DNA from: Glandiceps talaboti
Taxonomy: Eukaryota > Hemichordata > Enteropneusta > Spengelidae
NCBI RefSeq assembly: GCF_964340395.1
Contig: NC_135549.1
Location: 20,729,342-20,793,341, forward strand
Direction of reading: 5' to 3'
DNA: 64,000 nt
In this document: positions 46,801 through 61,800 of the stretch, in pieces
Position numbering within the stretch: position 1 is the stretch's first letter
How the letters are laid out: every line of letters begins with the position of its first letter
Translations under genes and position numbers: made by a program
The notes under the pieces: generated by a model
Database searches by the model: none
What the model saw: only the letters and a program-made list of their open reading frames with translations
What the model was told of the DNA's origin: nothing

Positions 46801-49800
46801 TTCAGTTGCCAGTCATTTGTACTCTGGTGAGCTACAGTAGAACAACGATGTGTTGCAAATTGTAAAGTCATACTACATGCAAATAAGAACAGAACTGGAA
46901 GGCATACATGTAGCATACAGTCATAGTAGATGACACACAGACCCTCCACCCCATATGACTGACGATACAAGAGACATGCCATTTAAATTGAGCTAGGGAG
47001 TTAGAGTTTGGGTTACATTAAGAAATAGGTATATACCAACAATAGTGACATACAACTTGTTCGCATCATCCATCTTATCCATTATTACAAATGGTTACAG
47101 TTCTATACTTGCCCCACTTTTCACTCCCCAAAGTCTAAAATAACCAACGAATGGAATATCTTAAAAATAAAAGGCACAGCGTAGTGCCTATACTTCATAC
47201 AATACTTCATGCTAATGTTTCCAAACTTATGTTTTTCCCATCCTGCCTCATGCATCATCTCTCTCATCTCATAACACCAGATTATCACAGCTACGTAACT
47301 CACCTGAGAGATAAGATAGGTGTAGTGATAGCTGCAGATGTCTGTATGGTAAGTTGTTTGGATTTACAGATCACTTTGTCTTGCCTTCCAATTGCAAAGA
47401 CTCTAATGAAATGATTGGTTCCTGCTGCACACCGGTATATAGTGTAGTCTGTCTCATCAGAAGCCAGTTTGGTATCTAATACCTAAACATACAATAATCA
47501 ATACAACTGTCAATTTCTTAGCAACCATATATGCCTTAATACCCTATTTTTTACATACTATAGACTTTCTAGAAACCAAGCTTAAGGTTTACAGGGTAAC
47601 ATTCATCGAATCTTTTAAATCAAAACTATCAAAAATCAGAAAATCTGTCCACTGATCATTAGATGTCTTATTAGGATGGAAGTGGAACTAGTGCTATATC
47701 AAACTATTGATCTGTTTTGATAATATTTTTCGATGCATGATACTGTTTTTCATGTTCTCTTTTCAATTACTTCTCAAAGTGACAGAATATATGCCATGCT
47801 ATTACATAACTTCTATCATATTTTTTTTTACTCAGCTTAAGATTAGGGCTTAGACTTTAAGCTTTCATAAAAAAATACTGGATTGATAACGGTGACAAAG
47901 AGTGGACTGTAATTACTAGCTTTGATAGATGTACAGAAACTATCATGACTAGAGTTCTAACATACCTGTGGACTGGCTACACTGCTCCATTGTACTTTGA
48001 TATACTTGATATCCCTATCTGTAAAAACAAGACAATGTAGTTCATATCAGAGCTGTGTGATTGATAATTACATTTCCTATAAATGAAGATTCAGTGTGAC
48101 CTCTAAATTAGTCAATCTGGTTGGTTGGCAGATAAATGCATCTTTCTACATTAACTTTCAACACTATTCTTACACTTGCTTATGTATCACTGTTGTGCAG
48201 TGAATAACACAGACTCACATAATTTTCAAAGTCTTTTAATTTAAACGCTAATAAATCTATAGTTCTTCCTTGCAGAAACTCTTAATCAATAATGTTTATA
48301 CTATGTCTGTGGTAGTAACGGTCTTACAGAAATCTTTCTACTGAGCACTGACATCAAATTATTCAGTTCAATTTCAGAGTGAGACATACAATAACTATTT
48401 CACTTCACTTCAACTATATTACTTATCCATTACCCATTCATAAAACTAACCATCTATACTATGTACTATCTGTGCTGCAGGTAGATCTGTAGGTATCTCA
48501 TAAAACTAACCATCCAAACCATGTACTAGCTGTACTGCAGGTAGATCTGTAGGTATTTGATGGAACTTACCATCTATGCCATGTATTGTCCAGTTCAAAG
48601 TCACTGTGTTGTCAGTTACATCTATAATGTATACACTAATATCTTGTACTAGATTCATTGTATCAACACTGCATGTACTAGCTGTACTGGTAGTAGATCT
48701 GTATGTATCTGAACCCTGGTATTCACTGGGTGTAACAATCACTAAGTCTTCTGATGGCAAGGAATCATCAAAGTTCTTATCAGCACTCAGGGCTACCATG
48801 CTAATCACATATTGCCTGGTGTGTGAAGAAGATACAAAAATGATATTTATGAAAAGACGAAAATCATCATAAAAACTAATTATTGCTAAAACTACTATGA
48901 TTCATATTATATTGGGTATTAATTATTCCAGTGTATAATTTTTTGCAACTTGTCATCTTTCGTGTTTTAAATCTGTTTTCAACAATGTTTCAAATCACAT
49001 ATAGAATGTTCAGCGATTTGTGCAGCATAGACTAAATGTCCTATGCTATAGTTTGAGTGCATTGCTCACATTTGTCTATATTTCTGTGCCCGTGGTAGAG
49101 GATCAAAACCTTCCATACATGGTGTATTCAGTAATGATAAATGCAAAGTTCATTGGGTGACAATGGGTTATAGATTTTGATGTAGAGTAGAAAGACAATT
49201 CTGTGCTGTGAGGAATAATTTTAATTTCAGTTTATCTCCACTACTTACGTTTGAGGTCTAGATGGTATGACAGCTTTTCTATGGGATGGATGTAGAACAT
49301 TACCAATCTTCTTGTCATTCATGTATGCCTAAAGAAGTACAAATATTAGAATCAGGACTTGTTTTTTTAATCATACAAATTAATCAAAAGTGTATTCTGT
49401 AAATCTTTCAGCATCAAATGACAAAATCTTTCATGAAACTGTTGGTTGGTAGCATTCACAAAGACACTTTTCTGTATCAACCCTACCACTAGAGGGCGCT
49501 GTTTCCTTCAACTGAAGTTCACCATGATCAACTTTACCTTACATTAGCTCATAATGGAGAAAGGTTATTCTGGAAACATCACCTTTTCATAAACATGTTC
49601 AGAGTAGTGGACATTCTATACTACAACATTTGTGATCAAATTCTGAGGGTAAATATGTTACCTGATAGCCTTTGATTTCAACACCTCCATACAGTTTAGG
49701 TTCACCCCATTCTATATTGAAATGATCTGTATGTTTCATTTGAGGACAGGATAACTGAGGGGGTTCAGGTGATCCTGGACACTGGAACTGTACACTCTGT

Positions 49801-52800
49801 GTCTGGGCATAGTAGTAGTCATCATCATAGGCAGGTTGTACACTAATGTCATATACACTCCTAGGCAATAGAAAGGAATTCAGTACAATAGACTTTAGTA
49901 ATCAATTCTTAAAATCACAGGCAGGCTGTACACTTATATCATATACACCCTTCAGCAACGAAAATAATTCATGAAAAATGTGTTAATCATTTGCTAGACA
50001 CATTTTAACAAGAGATTACTATGACGAATCATTCAGTCTAAATTTCAATAAAAATGAAATGAAGTGAAATACAAAAGTCAAGAATACAAAATTAACGTAC
50101 AAATGCTAGCTTTATTTTCTTGACATCTCTCATGTGGTGAGGGCTAGTTGTCAAAAAATATGTTATACAAAAGTTACTTTCATTATCAGCACCAGGTTTA
50201 AACTGTCAAACATTATTTCCAGCCAGCCAATACACAGAACAATAAAATACAGGTATGATATATTAGTATGTCTTCCCTTTACCTTTCAGCTTTGATGGGT
50301 ATTTCATAACTTGTAGCTGTGATAGGTAATGCTGTTGTGTGTTCTTTGTTGTCATGAGTTGACGTATAACTGATATCAAATCCCTGAATACCATTCTCAC
50401 TAAGTGATGCAGTCTCATTGGCCTCTACTTGCATACTCCACTGTACACGTAGAAAACCAAATCTGAAAGAAAAAACAGAGTTCTAATTATCAGTTTGTAA
50501 CTGAAAAAGATTCTTATTCATCTATGTATATTCAAATACTTGTGACTGAAATTCTTGTTTTTCTTGACCTGGTGATGTGCTGTAAACAGGATGAAAGCTA
50601 GCTGCAGTATTTCAAGACCTATCAAACTGTTGTTTTGTTGAAATCACCTTGGCAAAGTTTTCTTTTCATTCAAAACATCAAATTATATCATGTGACAATT
50701 GAAGTTGAAGAGAACACTACCTTGTATGACATGACTAGCGTAAAATATCAATTTGTTCATCATTGTAGCAAGTCACTGGTGATAGTCTTACCTGTGTTCA
50801 TTGGCGTTCTTTTTACTAGCATTCCTGGTAAAGTCCACTACTAAAGAAACCAAGGCACCTGAAATACATAAAATTAGGAATACATTTGTACATACTATAA
50901 AATTCATAACACTAAAATATTGCACGTTCATAGAGCTATGCCTCTAAACAATATTTACAAACACAGTAGATATAATCTTTGATTCTCTGAACTCTACACA
51001 TCCCTGTGCACTCTAATGTGTATTTGGTTTTCCCTTAGTCTAGATCTTAGCAATTTAGCTTGGATGAAGATCATCTAATAGATATAAGCTTTGGTAATGA
51101 AAGGAATCTTTTATCACAGTTAAGATTTGAATTTACATAGACAGTACTTTGAGAGTTGAGGCTTTAGACTTTTTAAATACTGACCTGGTTGTGGTCTAGG
51201 TAAGACAACTTCTTCCTAAAACATACCTAGTTGTGGTCTAGGTAAGACAACTTCTGACTAAGACATACCTGGTTGTGGTCTAGGTAAGACAACTTCTGAC
51301 TAACCTGGATGTGGTCTACATAAGACAACTTTGTACTAAACTGGTTGTGGTCTAGGTAAGACAACTTTCTACTAACCTGGTTGTGGTCTACGTAAGACAA
51401 CTTTCTACTAATCTGGTTGTGGTCTAGGTAAGACAACTTTCTACTAACCTGGTTGTGGTCTATGTAAGACAACTTTGTACTAAACTGGTTGTGGTCTAGG
51501 TAAGACAACTTCTGACTAACCTGGATGTGGTCTACGTAAGACAACTTTCTACTAACCTGGTTGTGGTCTAGGTAAGACAACTTCTGACTAACCTGGATGT
51601 GGTCTACGTAAGACAACTTTCTACTAATCTGGTTGTGGTCTAGGTAAGACAACTTTCTACTAACCTGGTTGTGGTCTAGGTAAGACAACTTCTGACTAAC
51701 CTGGATGTGGTCTAGGTAAGACAACTTTCTACTAACCTGGTTGTGGTCTAGGTAAGACAACTTCTGACTAACCTGGATGTGGTCTACGTAAGACAACTTT
51801 CTACTAACCTGGTTGTGGTCTAGGTAAGACAACTTCTGACTAACCTGGATGTGGTCTACGTAAGACAACTTTGTACTAAACTGGTTGTGGTCTAGGTAAG
51901 ACAACTTCTGACTAACCTGGATGTGGTCTACGTAAGACAACTTTCTACTAACCTGGTTGTGGTCTATGTAAGACAACTTTCTACTAACCTGGTTGTGGTC
52001 TAGGTAAGATAACTTTCTACTAACCTGGTTGTGGTCTATGTAAGACAACTTTCTACTAACCTGGTTGTGGTCTAGGTAAGACAACTTCTTACTTAACTAG
52101 TTGTGGTCTACATAAGACAACTTTCTACTAACCTGGTTGTGGTCTAGGTAAGACAACTTTCTACTAACCTGGTTGTGGTCTAGGTAAGACAACTTCTTAC
52201 TTAACTAGTTGTGGTCTACATAAGACAACTTTCTACTAACCTGGTTGTGGTCTAGGTAAGACAATTTTCTACTAACCTGGTTGTGGTCTACGTAAGACAA
52301 CTTTCTACTAACCTGGTTGTGGTCTAGGTAAGACAACTTCTACTGGTTTAGAGACAGCTTCATCATATTCATCTTGGTCATCTTTGTATGTTTCTCTGTC
52401 TATAGTGATAGCACTACTGGCCCTCCAATCTGTACCTTTACTCTCCATCTGTACCTGAAGAGAGAACAATAGTTTATCATAAAATCAGAAATCAAAGAGT
52501 GTGATCATAGATATGTGATACCAAATGATTCACTTTCCTGAAAAGTCTTCTAATCAAGTTTGTTGTACATATCAAAAGCATAATACTTGTTCACTTAGTA
52601 GTTCATTTGTTGTAAAATAATATCCATTAAGAAATTTATGACTCTCATAATATATGATTTTGACATACGGAATATTTCTGACAAAAAGATGAAATGGTCT
52701 GTCTAGTCCTCTATGATGTTCATGCTCCTGATGTTACAAAGGTCTAGCACCCTCTAGTGTCAGGATAATCCTTCGTTTACAGCAGTGATAAAATGTTAAT

Positions 52801-55800
52801 GGCACCTATTACAATTGGGGTTAGACTGACATAATCTCCCTTTCCCCAGACTATGGCAGGCTGATTAGCCGGACCGATGATGTCATTTCAGTCTAGATTT
52901 GGGTCTAAGTTTTATATGTCATGAGAAGTGTTTGTCTCAGCTTGTCTAAACTTACTTATCTAACCACTATAATATTTATACACTGAAATTCTCCAATCAT
53001 GAACATCTGAACAATCATATCACACAGGGTGACCTTCAACGAAACTATTCCTCTCCGACAGTGAAAAATCAATTCTTTGATGGACATCATTTACACAAAT
53101 CTTATAACATTTAATGACAATTTATATCTAGTAAAAAATAAAAATTGATTACTAACCTTCTTTCTTCTCTTTTTATGATCTTTGTCTGTGGTAGTTAAAG
53201 CAACCAGTACAATGGTATACTTCTTATCAGCCTTGCATTTAGTAAGAGTACAATTCTGAGCTGCTGGTCCTAGCTTTGTGTGTGTTCTACCATTAACTTC
53301 AAGTCTGTAGCCTATCAGTGTTCGCTTTATACAGTTACTGCAACCATACACATCTAAAGAAATATGGTTTTAAGGAAATGATTACTTATTTATTAGAATA
53401 CATTAGTCAAATTTTGGGAAATGATAATTAAATGGTTATGATTCAAGACTAGTTCAACTTATGTAGTAAATAGCAAATTGGCCACTTTAATAATAAGATG
53501 ACCTGCTTGTGCTGTATATAACTGTAATTCATTTTATCTACCAAGCTGATGAACATCTTGTGTAAAATTTGCTAAAATCAGAGAACTTATTATCATCACC
53601 AAACTTTAAACCTACAAAACATGTACACCTTCACACTTTTCTTTCACAAATGTTATACTTGGAGAACTGTTTAAGAATTAGAACCGAAATATAAATCACA
53701 TACTTTTGTTTCTTACATTATATTCTCTGTCAGACCTTTACTATTTAATTTGTTCCTGTGTTGTCACTCATTAGCTGCAGTATAGACCAAGAGTAGCCCA
53801 GGAACTTTTTTACTACCAAAAACACCAACATACCAACATGTCTGAAGAACTGAATATCTCACTTCTTTTCAAACTTTTGAGTCAATGAGTATTTAGTGTT
53901 TACACACCTGTTACAAATCTAGATGTACTGTCATAATACCTAAAGAAGAAATGTTAGCCGGAATTGTGGTACCATACTTACAGCTATTTCTATTGGGTTT
54001 GTGCACATACACACTTATGCTATTTCTATAGAGTTTGTGCACAAACACCATGATCCACAATGGTTTTATTGTCTTGTGACACACAGCTCTTTAAAACGTA
54101 ATATATCTCTAAAGTAAGTACATATATTTAGACTTTTAAATGACCCACACTTCAGACATCCATCAAGCTTGACTACTATGCTTTCTGACATATACTCACC
54201 TTTCTTTGGCAAAGGAGTAAATAAAACTGGTTTCTCCCAGTACAGTGTGATGTGATTTGAACTATAACCAGTCAGTAGCATTTCTGGTGGATCAACTGGT
54301 GCTTTAGTTCTCACAACAATAGCCTCTGAAGTCACCTGAGCATTACGATAGTTGTTACTATCACTGTCGGCATATCTCTGTTCATCAATACTCATCTTGA
54401 CTAAGATGTGTGTCTCTACAAATATCCGGTAGTTTTTACCAGGTGTAAGTCCAGTGATCTCAGCCATGGAGTCCTCAACGTCTACTTTAATGACACCACG
54501 TGATATAGCAACGTCTTTCAGTTTGCTGGGTTTCACTTCAGTCCACCTAACCATACAACTTTGTAATCTGTTAGTTCCTTGTACTTGTGGTGGTGTCCAT
54601 TTCACTACAATCGTGTCCATAGTTGCTCTCACACATGTAACATCACCAGGTGGTTGTGTTCCTGAGGTTGTAGCATGTATAGTGGAATAGGGCAGCCAGG
54701 GAGAGCTTTTGGCAACTTTGTCCCAATCTTTTGTCAAGGTGCGGGATTTCTTTTTGTGTTTGCTCTTGGACGGTAGCTGATCAAAGTATTCATCAGTCAT
54801 GGCCATGATGTGGATGTCGTACTCTGTGTTCTCTGATAAGTCATGTATCGTAAGTGATGTTGAGTCAGGTACAAGATCAATGCACTGAGATAGTCCAACT
54901 TTGTCGTTTTCACTTGGTGAAACATACACCCTCAGACCTTTGTAAAAAAGATATGTACATACTATGTTTTATATCACTTATCCAGAGTCAATAGTGTAAA
55001 CAAAAGACAACAAAGTAAACAAGTACAATACTAGTGTGAGAGTAGTAGTAGACAGTTTCTCCCATACATTACGACATACTAAGACGATCTTCAAACACCA
55101 CTTGTACAGTCAATCACACAAACGTCTGAGATAATATTTCAATTAGAGCAAATTTATTTGTCAATGAATATATGCATCCATTCATATCCTTATTCAAAGT
55201 GGTCACAATTTTAAAACTATGAATGAACAACTAAATAATAATAAAAAAAATTCCAAAAATATATCATGAATTATATTATACCAGTATATTGATGGTGCAA
55301 ATAGTGAGATCTGATTGGTCTAGACATCGAACTAGCGCGTCTAAAATGAGCGATAATGCACAGTTGGCACGCATCCAAATTTTGATGTTCACTGTTCGTC
55401 TAGAACGTTGTAGTCCGTGCAGGAATGGGGGCGCAAATGAAACCAGAAAATGTTGCGTCTTATCTTGTTTCAGATATTTTCAATATACTGGTATAATATA
55501 ATAGTGATAAACCACCCCCTGGGAATGGTATACCACTCGGTTTTGACCAGTGAACTCAATATATGCACTCGCTATCGCTCGTGCATATATTTCGTTCACT
55601 GGTCAAAACCTCTTGGTATACCATCCCCAGGGGTGGTTTATTGCTTAAATAATTATTACCAATTCATATCAATTTTTATTATAATATGATATTTGTCTCA
55701 GTATATATACAGATAGTGATTTGCTGAATCAGTGTTTAAAGTGAATAGTTTAATATCAACAGCATGAATTCTACAGTTACTGTAGTAGTAGATATCATAT

Positions 55801-58800
55801 CAATTTCATCAAAAGATTTCATATACTTTTCAAGGCTGGAGCCTGGGACAGCTATACATGCATGTATTTGAAATATGTCTATAAAACTCTCCATACGATA
55901 ACTTACTTAGGTGAGAATCATATTGGACATCCAAGCCCATTTTTGTACTCCATATATTGACAATATAAAATTCATGGACATTGTTTTTTGAAATGCCAGT
56001 TTCTTCTATCTGAATGGGTCAATTCAAAACTTATTTATAGAAAGTCTTGTGTGTATTTCATAGCTTTACATACTCCGAGTTTAAACATAAAGTATATGTA
56101 AAGATGATGCAAAAAGGATGAAAGCTAGTCAGAACTTTTAGAAATCCTTTGAGTTGGGTTTTGTCGAGATCGTCCAGTTTTCATTTGTGTTTTTGTACTC
56201 TTAAAAGTAATATTTTGAGTCCTTACCTGTTACTTCTACACTATGTTCTACCGGTGAATGCCATGCAATATGTAGACTGTTACAAGTACTGGTAATCACT
56301 CCTAAATTACTAGGTGGTTCTGGGGGTCTTCCGGTAGTAATATTAAATTGTTCTGACTGTGCAGTCAGAATAAACACACTGCTTCCTCGCTCGTCTGGAT
56401 GACTTAAATCTTCTGTTTTGAGCAAAAAAAAAAAATCACAAACACTTCTTTAATTAAATGGGTCTGCTGTTGTTGAGAATTTGGGAAATTTCATTTTGCC
56501 TCTGACAGGCTAACAAGAGTTCAACTTTTCCCGGTAAAAAAAGTAAGAGACTGGTTCCAAATAAATACAGTTCATTCTAAAGCATAATATCTTTCCCACA
56601 CAATTTCACAAGTGTGAAGACATAGCCTCTCAATCAAGGTTTAATCCGAAAACATCAACTTTTTAACTTTATTTTCTTGAACAAGAACATTTCAAGTTTT
56701 GGTTCCAAATAAACTCTCTTATTTGAACTTTAACAGACTTAAGAACTTACTTGAAAACAAAAGAAAAATATGTTATTTGGAACGAGTCTCTTGCTACGTT
56801 ATCAAATTCAAGTATTTCCTTCAAGACCAAGGTTTCAATTATCCTTGGTGCATCTGTATTGCAGTTGAAGAGATCCTATTTCATTTAACAAACTCCAAAT
56901 AAAGTATTTTGTGATGGTGACCAAAAAAACAAACTGAAATCATAAATCATGATAAATTGGTCTAGACCACTGCTAAGTAGCTAAGGGTACAGTTGCTTAG
57001 ACTACTAAATTTACATGTAACACTTCCTACTGTTACTCTGTCTGTACATTGGCTTTTTAGTGTTCTATGACCTGACTCTGTATAAATGTCTGTTGCTACA
57101 TTGCCTAAATAAATTACACACTGTCTACAGGTATGTCTCAATATATTCACATCAATAAACCATTTCAATATGTTGTGGGGATATTAATAGTGCTTTGTCT
57201 AAACTTTATCTGTCACACTTGAAATGTTGGTTGCTACATTGCCCTGTATGTCTCATATATTATAAACAATCTAATGGTATTTTGCAAAAATATTCGCTTT
57301 AAATAAACCATTTGAATTGTTGTGGTGATACAACAGTGCCTTGTCTAAACTTTATCACACATAATAAATGCTAATCAGTAAGGAGGGAAAGTTAGAAAAA
57401 AATAGACAGATAAAACATTGATGTATTTATGTTTTCCTGCATTTGTTTGATAGTAGAGCAATTTATCATAATACAGGGGTATGTACCATACTATCGGTAA
57501 TAGCTAACAACAGAGAGACCACACAACTATGTATGTTGTTATATTTATACTGTTTATACTGCTTACCATCACACCTCTCTACAGTTACCTAGTAACTGTA
57601 CTTGTCAGGTGAAACAAACTTACAGTTACCTAGTACTGTACTTGTCAGGTGAAAAAAACTTATTGACTAACAGATTATTTCAAAATTCTTATACCACATA
57701 CCTTCAGTAAAAGTATTGTACATCTGAGCTCTCCTCGCCTCTACTACCACAGTATATTTTGTGGCTGATGTCAGGGTTGAAATGGTCAGGTGATCAGCTG
57801 GTACAATAAGGCAAAAATACATTTTCCATTATAATTCACTTTATACATACATGTACTTTAAAGTCCAATATATGTGAATCCCACTTCTCGCATTAGTACT
57901 ATCTTACCAGTAAAGCCATAAGGATTAGATAGACAAACTTTCCTGTAGCTCAGCGTACAAATGTTTTTCACCCGAACTGTAATCCTAAGCCAACTTAAGG
58001 TCCTGTAAACTTGCTATAATACATTGTATATCTAGGGTACATACAGTTATATGTAAAACGTCCCTCTTCACCTATAGATTGTTAAGCTGTGTTTCACCAT
58101 TGTGTTCATTATAATAGAACAAAACAGCACTTTAATCACAAAAGGGTGTGCACACTACAATGGGTTCCTAGCTTAGTACTGTAATAGGCAAATGTGTAAA
58201 ACACAATTCTAGTCTGTAAAAGTAATACATTGTAATTAGTGTTACAGCTATCTATAACTTTAACATTGTCAACTGGAATAGATAAATCATGGCATACAGT
58301 TTGCTGCATTCCTTGTGTACATTGTACATTACACACATTCAACTATAAAGACTGTTTCATCATATGCTTACCTGCTGTTGATTGACTTCTGATATCTTTG
58401 TCAGGGTTATCGCCAGGCCACCATGTCACTTGATAGTTTTCAGGTGATACATAGTGTTTCTTTTTCTTCTCATCTGGAAATGAATGTACACATGTGTCAT
58501 CATAAAACTCGCTGCCGAAAGACCAACAGAGACAGACAGAGAGACATATAATTAGCGCAAACATGGAAAGGCTATTTAGGGACGACATCGAAATCAAAAG
58601 CATCGTAATTACGCGTCGCTACGAGTAAAGACTAGTAACTACTAGTAGTTACGATGTACTACGGTGAATATTCATAAGTCTCAACGCATATTCATGTACT
58701 TTAGGTTGTAGACAATAAAAAGTAAACACCTATTGTCCGTTATTCATGAGCCCAAACTACGACCATTTACGCGTAGTCTTCATCGTGAAAAAAATAACGA

Positions 58801-61800
58801 AACAAAAAGATTTTCTTTCCCGTGCGCAAATCAGTTTCACGCTTACTTTTTTCAATGTTATTCATTCGATGCCTTCTAAGTTCTATGGCATTCGTACAGT
58901 CGGCTAGTAAGTCAGTGTTTCAGATATATTCAGATGTTTACCTAATATGTCTTGCCTAAAAATACCTTGAAGAAGAATTTTTATTCGAAACGTCGGATTT
59001 TACATCTATTTATTCGGACTGCCTCACAAGTTCCTTATGCACTTCTCGGCTGGTCAACAAACATGTCGACCATTTTCGTCTGGCTGCTGAACGGTGCATT
59101 GATCGTGTTAGATTCTCGTCGCAGGATTCGTCAGTCGAAATCGAACATTGTCCACAAAAACAAATTAAAAACTAAAGCTTGTCTCGCATTAATATATCGT
59201 TTGATTTGATTGATTTAGAAGTCACCTAAAAACGTTTTGTTTCTTCAAAATTTTGAGGAAAAACGTCATTTATATAACGAAATTTCGGGCTACGAATAAC
59301 TGAATACGTTCATCACTTGCGTCTCTATGTTTATATATCTACCGACATCATGCATCACGCCACGTGTTGCCGAACATTGCGATTTCTCAACTCAACCCCA
59401 TCATTTAGGAATGTTACTGTACTGAGAAACATAAAAAATTAGTTGTTGTTTTAGAATATATAAAACAAATCCCGTTATTCGATGATATAAAAGTCAAAAC
59501 TGCACTTCCGCAACCCGGAAATTCAACAGCATTTCTTGGCCCTACCATGGCCGCCAAGCGTGAGCTTGTTAGTTGTACTGTTAGTTTGTACTGAATATTG
59601 AAACTTTGATTTCGTGCATATCTTATTGTTTTTTTTAAATGAATATCGCCCATGAACTTGCACTCATAAAAACATGTGCAGTACTAGTTTCATCAGCACA
59701 TTACTGGCTGAGTACGTGGTTTTCTTTGACGATCGAAAATTATGACAAACTACGATCAACTACGATAGAAGACGATGTCATCATTGGAAACATGGAAGGT
59801 GAGAATCACTATCTATTGTGTGTTGGCGATAAAAAATTACGTGTATCTACGCGTAAAGACGACATCGTTAAGGGAAACAAAGAAATGTAAACTTATTATC
59901 TATTGTCAGTTATTCATGAACCTGAACACCTCATTATCTCCCGTTTCTCGTAGTACATCGTAGCTACTAGTAGTTACTAGTCTTTACTCGTAGCAACGCG
60001 TAATTACGATGCTTTTGATTTCGATGACGCCCCTTACATACCACATGTGAACCTAACAGTGTACAAGATCTCTACTGCAGTAATCCAACACTAGTAGTTG
60101 ACTTCCATACACAAACTCATGATCTTAGCCATTCTTACATCGAGTTGTGCACTGTTATTCCTACAACACCATGGCATACAAGGTGTAGTGTAACCTGACC
60201 TACACAACACTAGATGTTACTATGCACTTGGTAATCCCTTTGACTTCTAATTAATTTATCCTCCTTCTATGACTCTATGAATGGGAACACCTTGAATACA
60301 ATGGGAACAAAACAGTTCATCTATTGTTTTGTATTGTATTGTGGTAGTCTAATCAATACCCTCACACACACATCCACTGAGGTAGCATATCACATCGTCC
60401 TTCTACCTCCATAGTTTATCCTTCCTTGTTCATAAAAAAACTATGCTGTAAAAACTGCAACCATGAGACCAAACTAGTGATGGTTATGTATAGTTTGCTG
60501 ATAATGCCTGAGATTAAAGTTGGCTTCTGAACATACCTCAGATGTCTTCCGGAATATGATCAGATTAACCGTAGATAGTTGACATTTAATTTTGATGTTG
60601 TTTTGATGTATGACACAGTGTGTTACGACAGAATTCATCAAAGTTACATTAGTTTACTGGCAAGTCATGTAATTTTGATGATGTTCTGTGATGATGCTTA
60701 GACAGAACTGATCAAGGTAACACTAGATTGATGACAAGTCGTGTAATTTTGATGGTGTTTTGACGTATGAGAATGCCTGAAGAGAATTGATCAAGGTATT
60801 AAACTCACTATAAAGTACTCTCAAGTCGTGTAAGTTTAATGACATCGTAACTTTTATATATGACCATGCAGTAACAAAACTTGACCAGTGGAACAATAGA
60901 TGGTTGACAAATTCATGTAATTTGAAGTTATTTAAACTAATAATCTTGTTACAGCTTGCAGACATACAATGTAATTCTGATGGTATCTTTACCTATTGAC
61001 CATGCAATAACAGCTGAGTGACCAGTGATATTTTCTGCCCAAACTTTAGAAGGTGGTTGTACTAGACCAGTGTAGTTCAGAGACAGTCTGGGACCCGGTT
61101 TACATGCTGAGTACTTCTCCATTAGAGGTGGTTCTGTAAAGGAATTTACAATGCATGGACTGTGAACACTGAGATGGCTTTAAAACTAATTTTGGCCCTG
61201 ATGATATTTGGAATAAACTGATGATATTTGGAATAAACTGTATCCCTGCATGTTGACTAATGCCATGCTCAGGTAGCTCATTATATACACAAGGCCGGGT
61301 TGGCACATACAGGTGAAGACAGATAAAAACCAACAAAACCTGAATTCTACATTTTACACGTACGTGAATTTTTGTCATAAAAATCTAATTTTAGATATAG
61401 CAAGACTGATTGCTGGTAAACCAATTTTCAAACTTGCATCTGCGAGAAGTTTTTGAGAATGAAAATGTTTTCTGAAAATTTAAACAGCCATGGTATAGTC
61501 AAGTATCCTCTATTGTCAATAAGTTTATTTGATGAACTAAAATATAGTATGACTAGATTTTAATGCAGGAATATAGACAACATGAAAATTTGTTTCAACA
61601 TGCGTACACCTATCTGGTCAGAGTACAGTGGCAACAACAACGTGCAAACAATAGGAAAACATAAAATAAACAGACATACAGATACTGAGAGAGAAATACT
61701 TTGACAACAATCAACTGAGTACACAAACTGTATCATGCTGTCTGATGCAAACACTGAGTTGGGATGACAACGAAAGAGGTACTAAAGAGGTGACATGACA

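Noticed and set aside
51227-52084. 285-codon frame with a 12-residue repeat (SYLDHNQVSRKL)
   Set aside because: It comes from the 36-bp minisatellite in an intron, has no start context or flanking coding sequence and is not in frame with exon 9. It could be taken for a repetitive protein but is better explained by the copied splice donor.
51187-52346. CRISPR-like regular repeat array
   Set aside because: Units are contiguous with no spacers, and the DNA is animal nuclear DNA.
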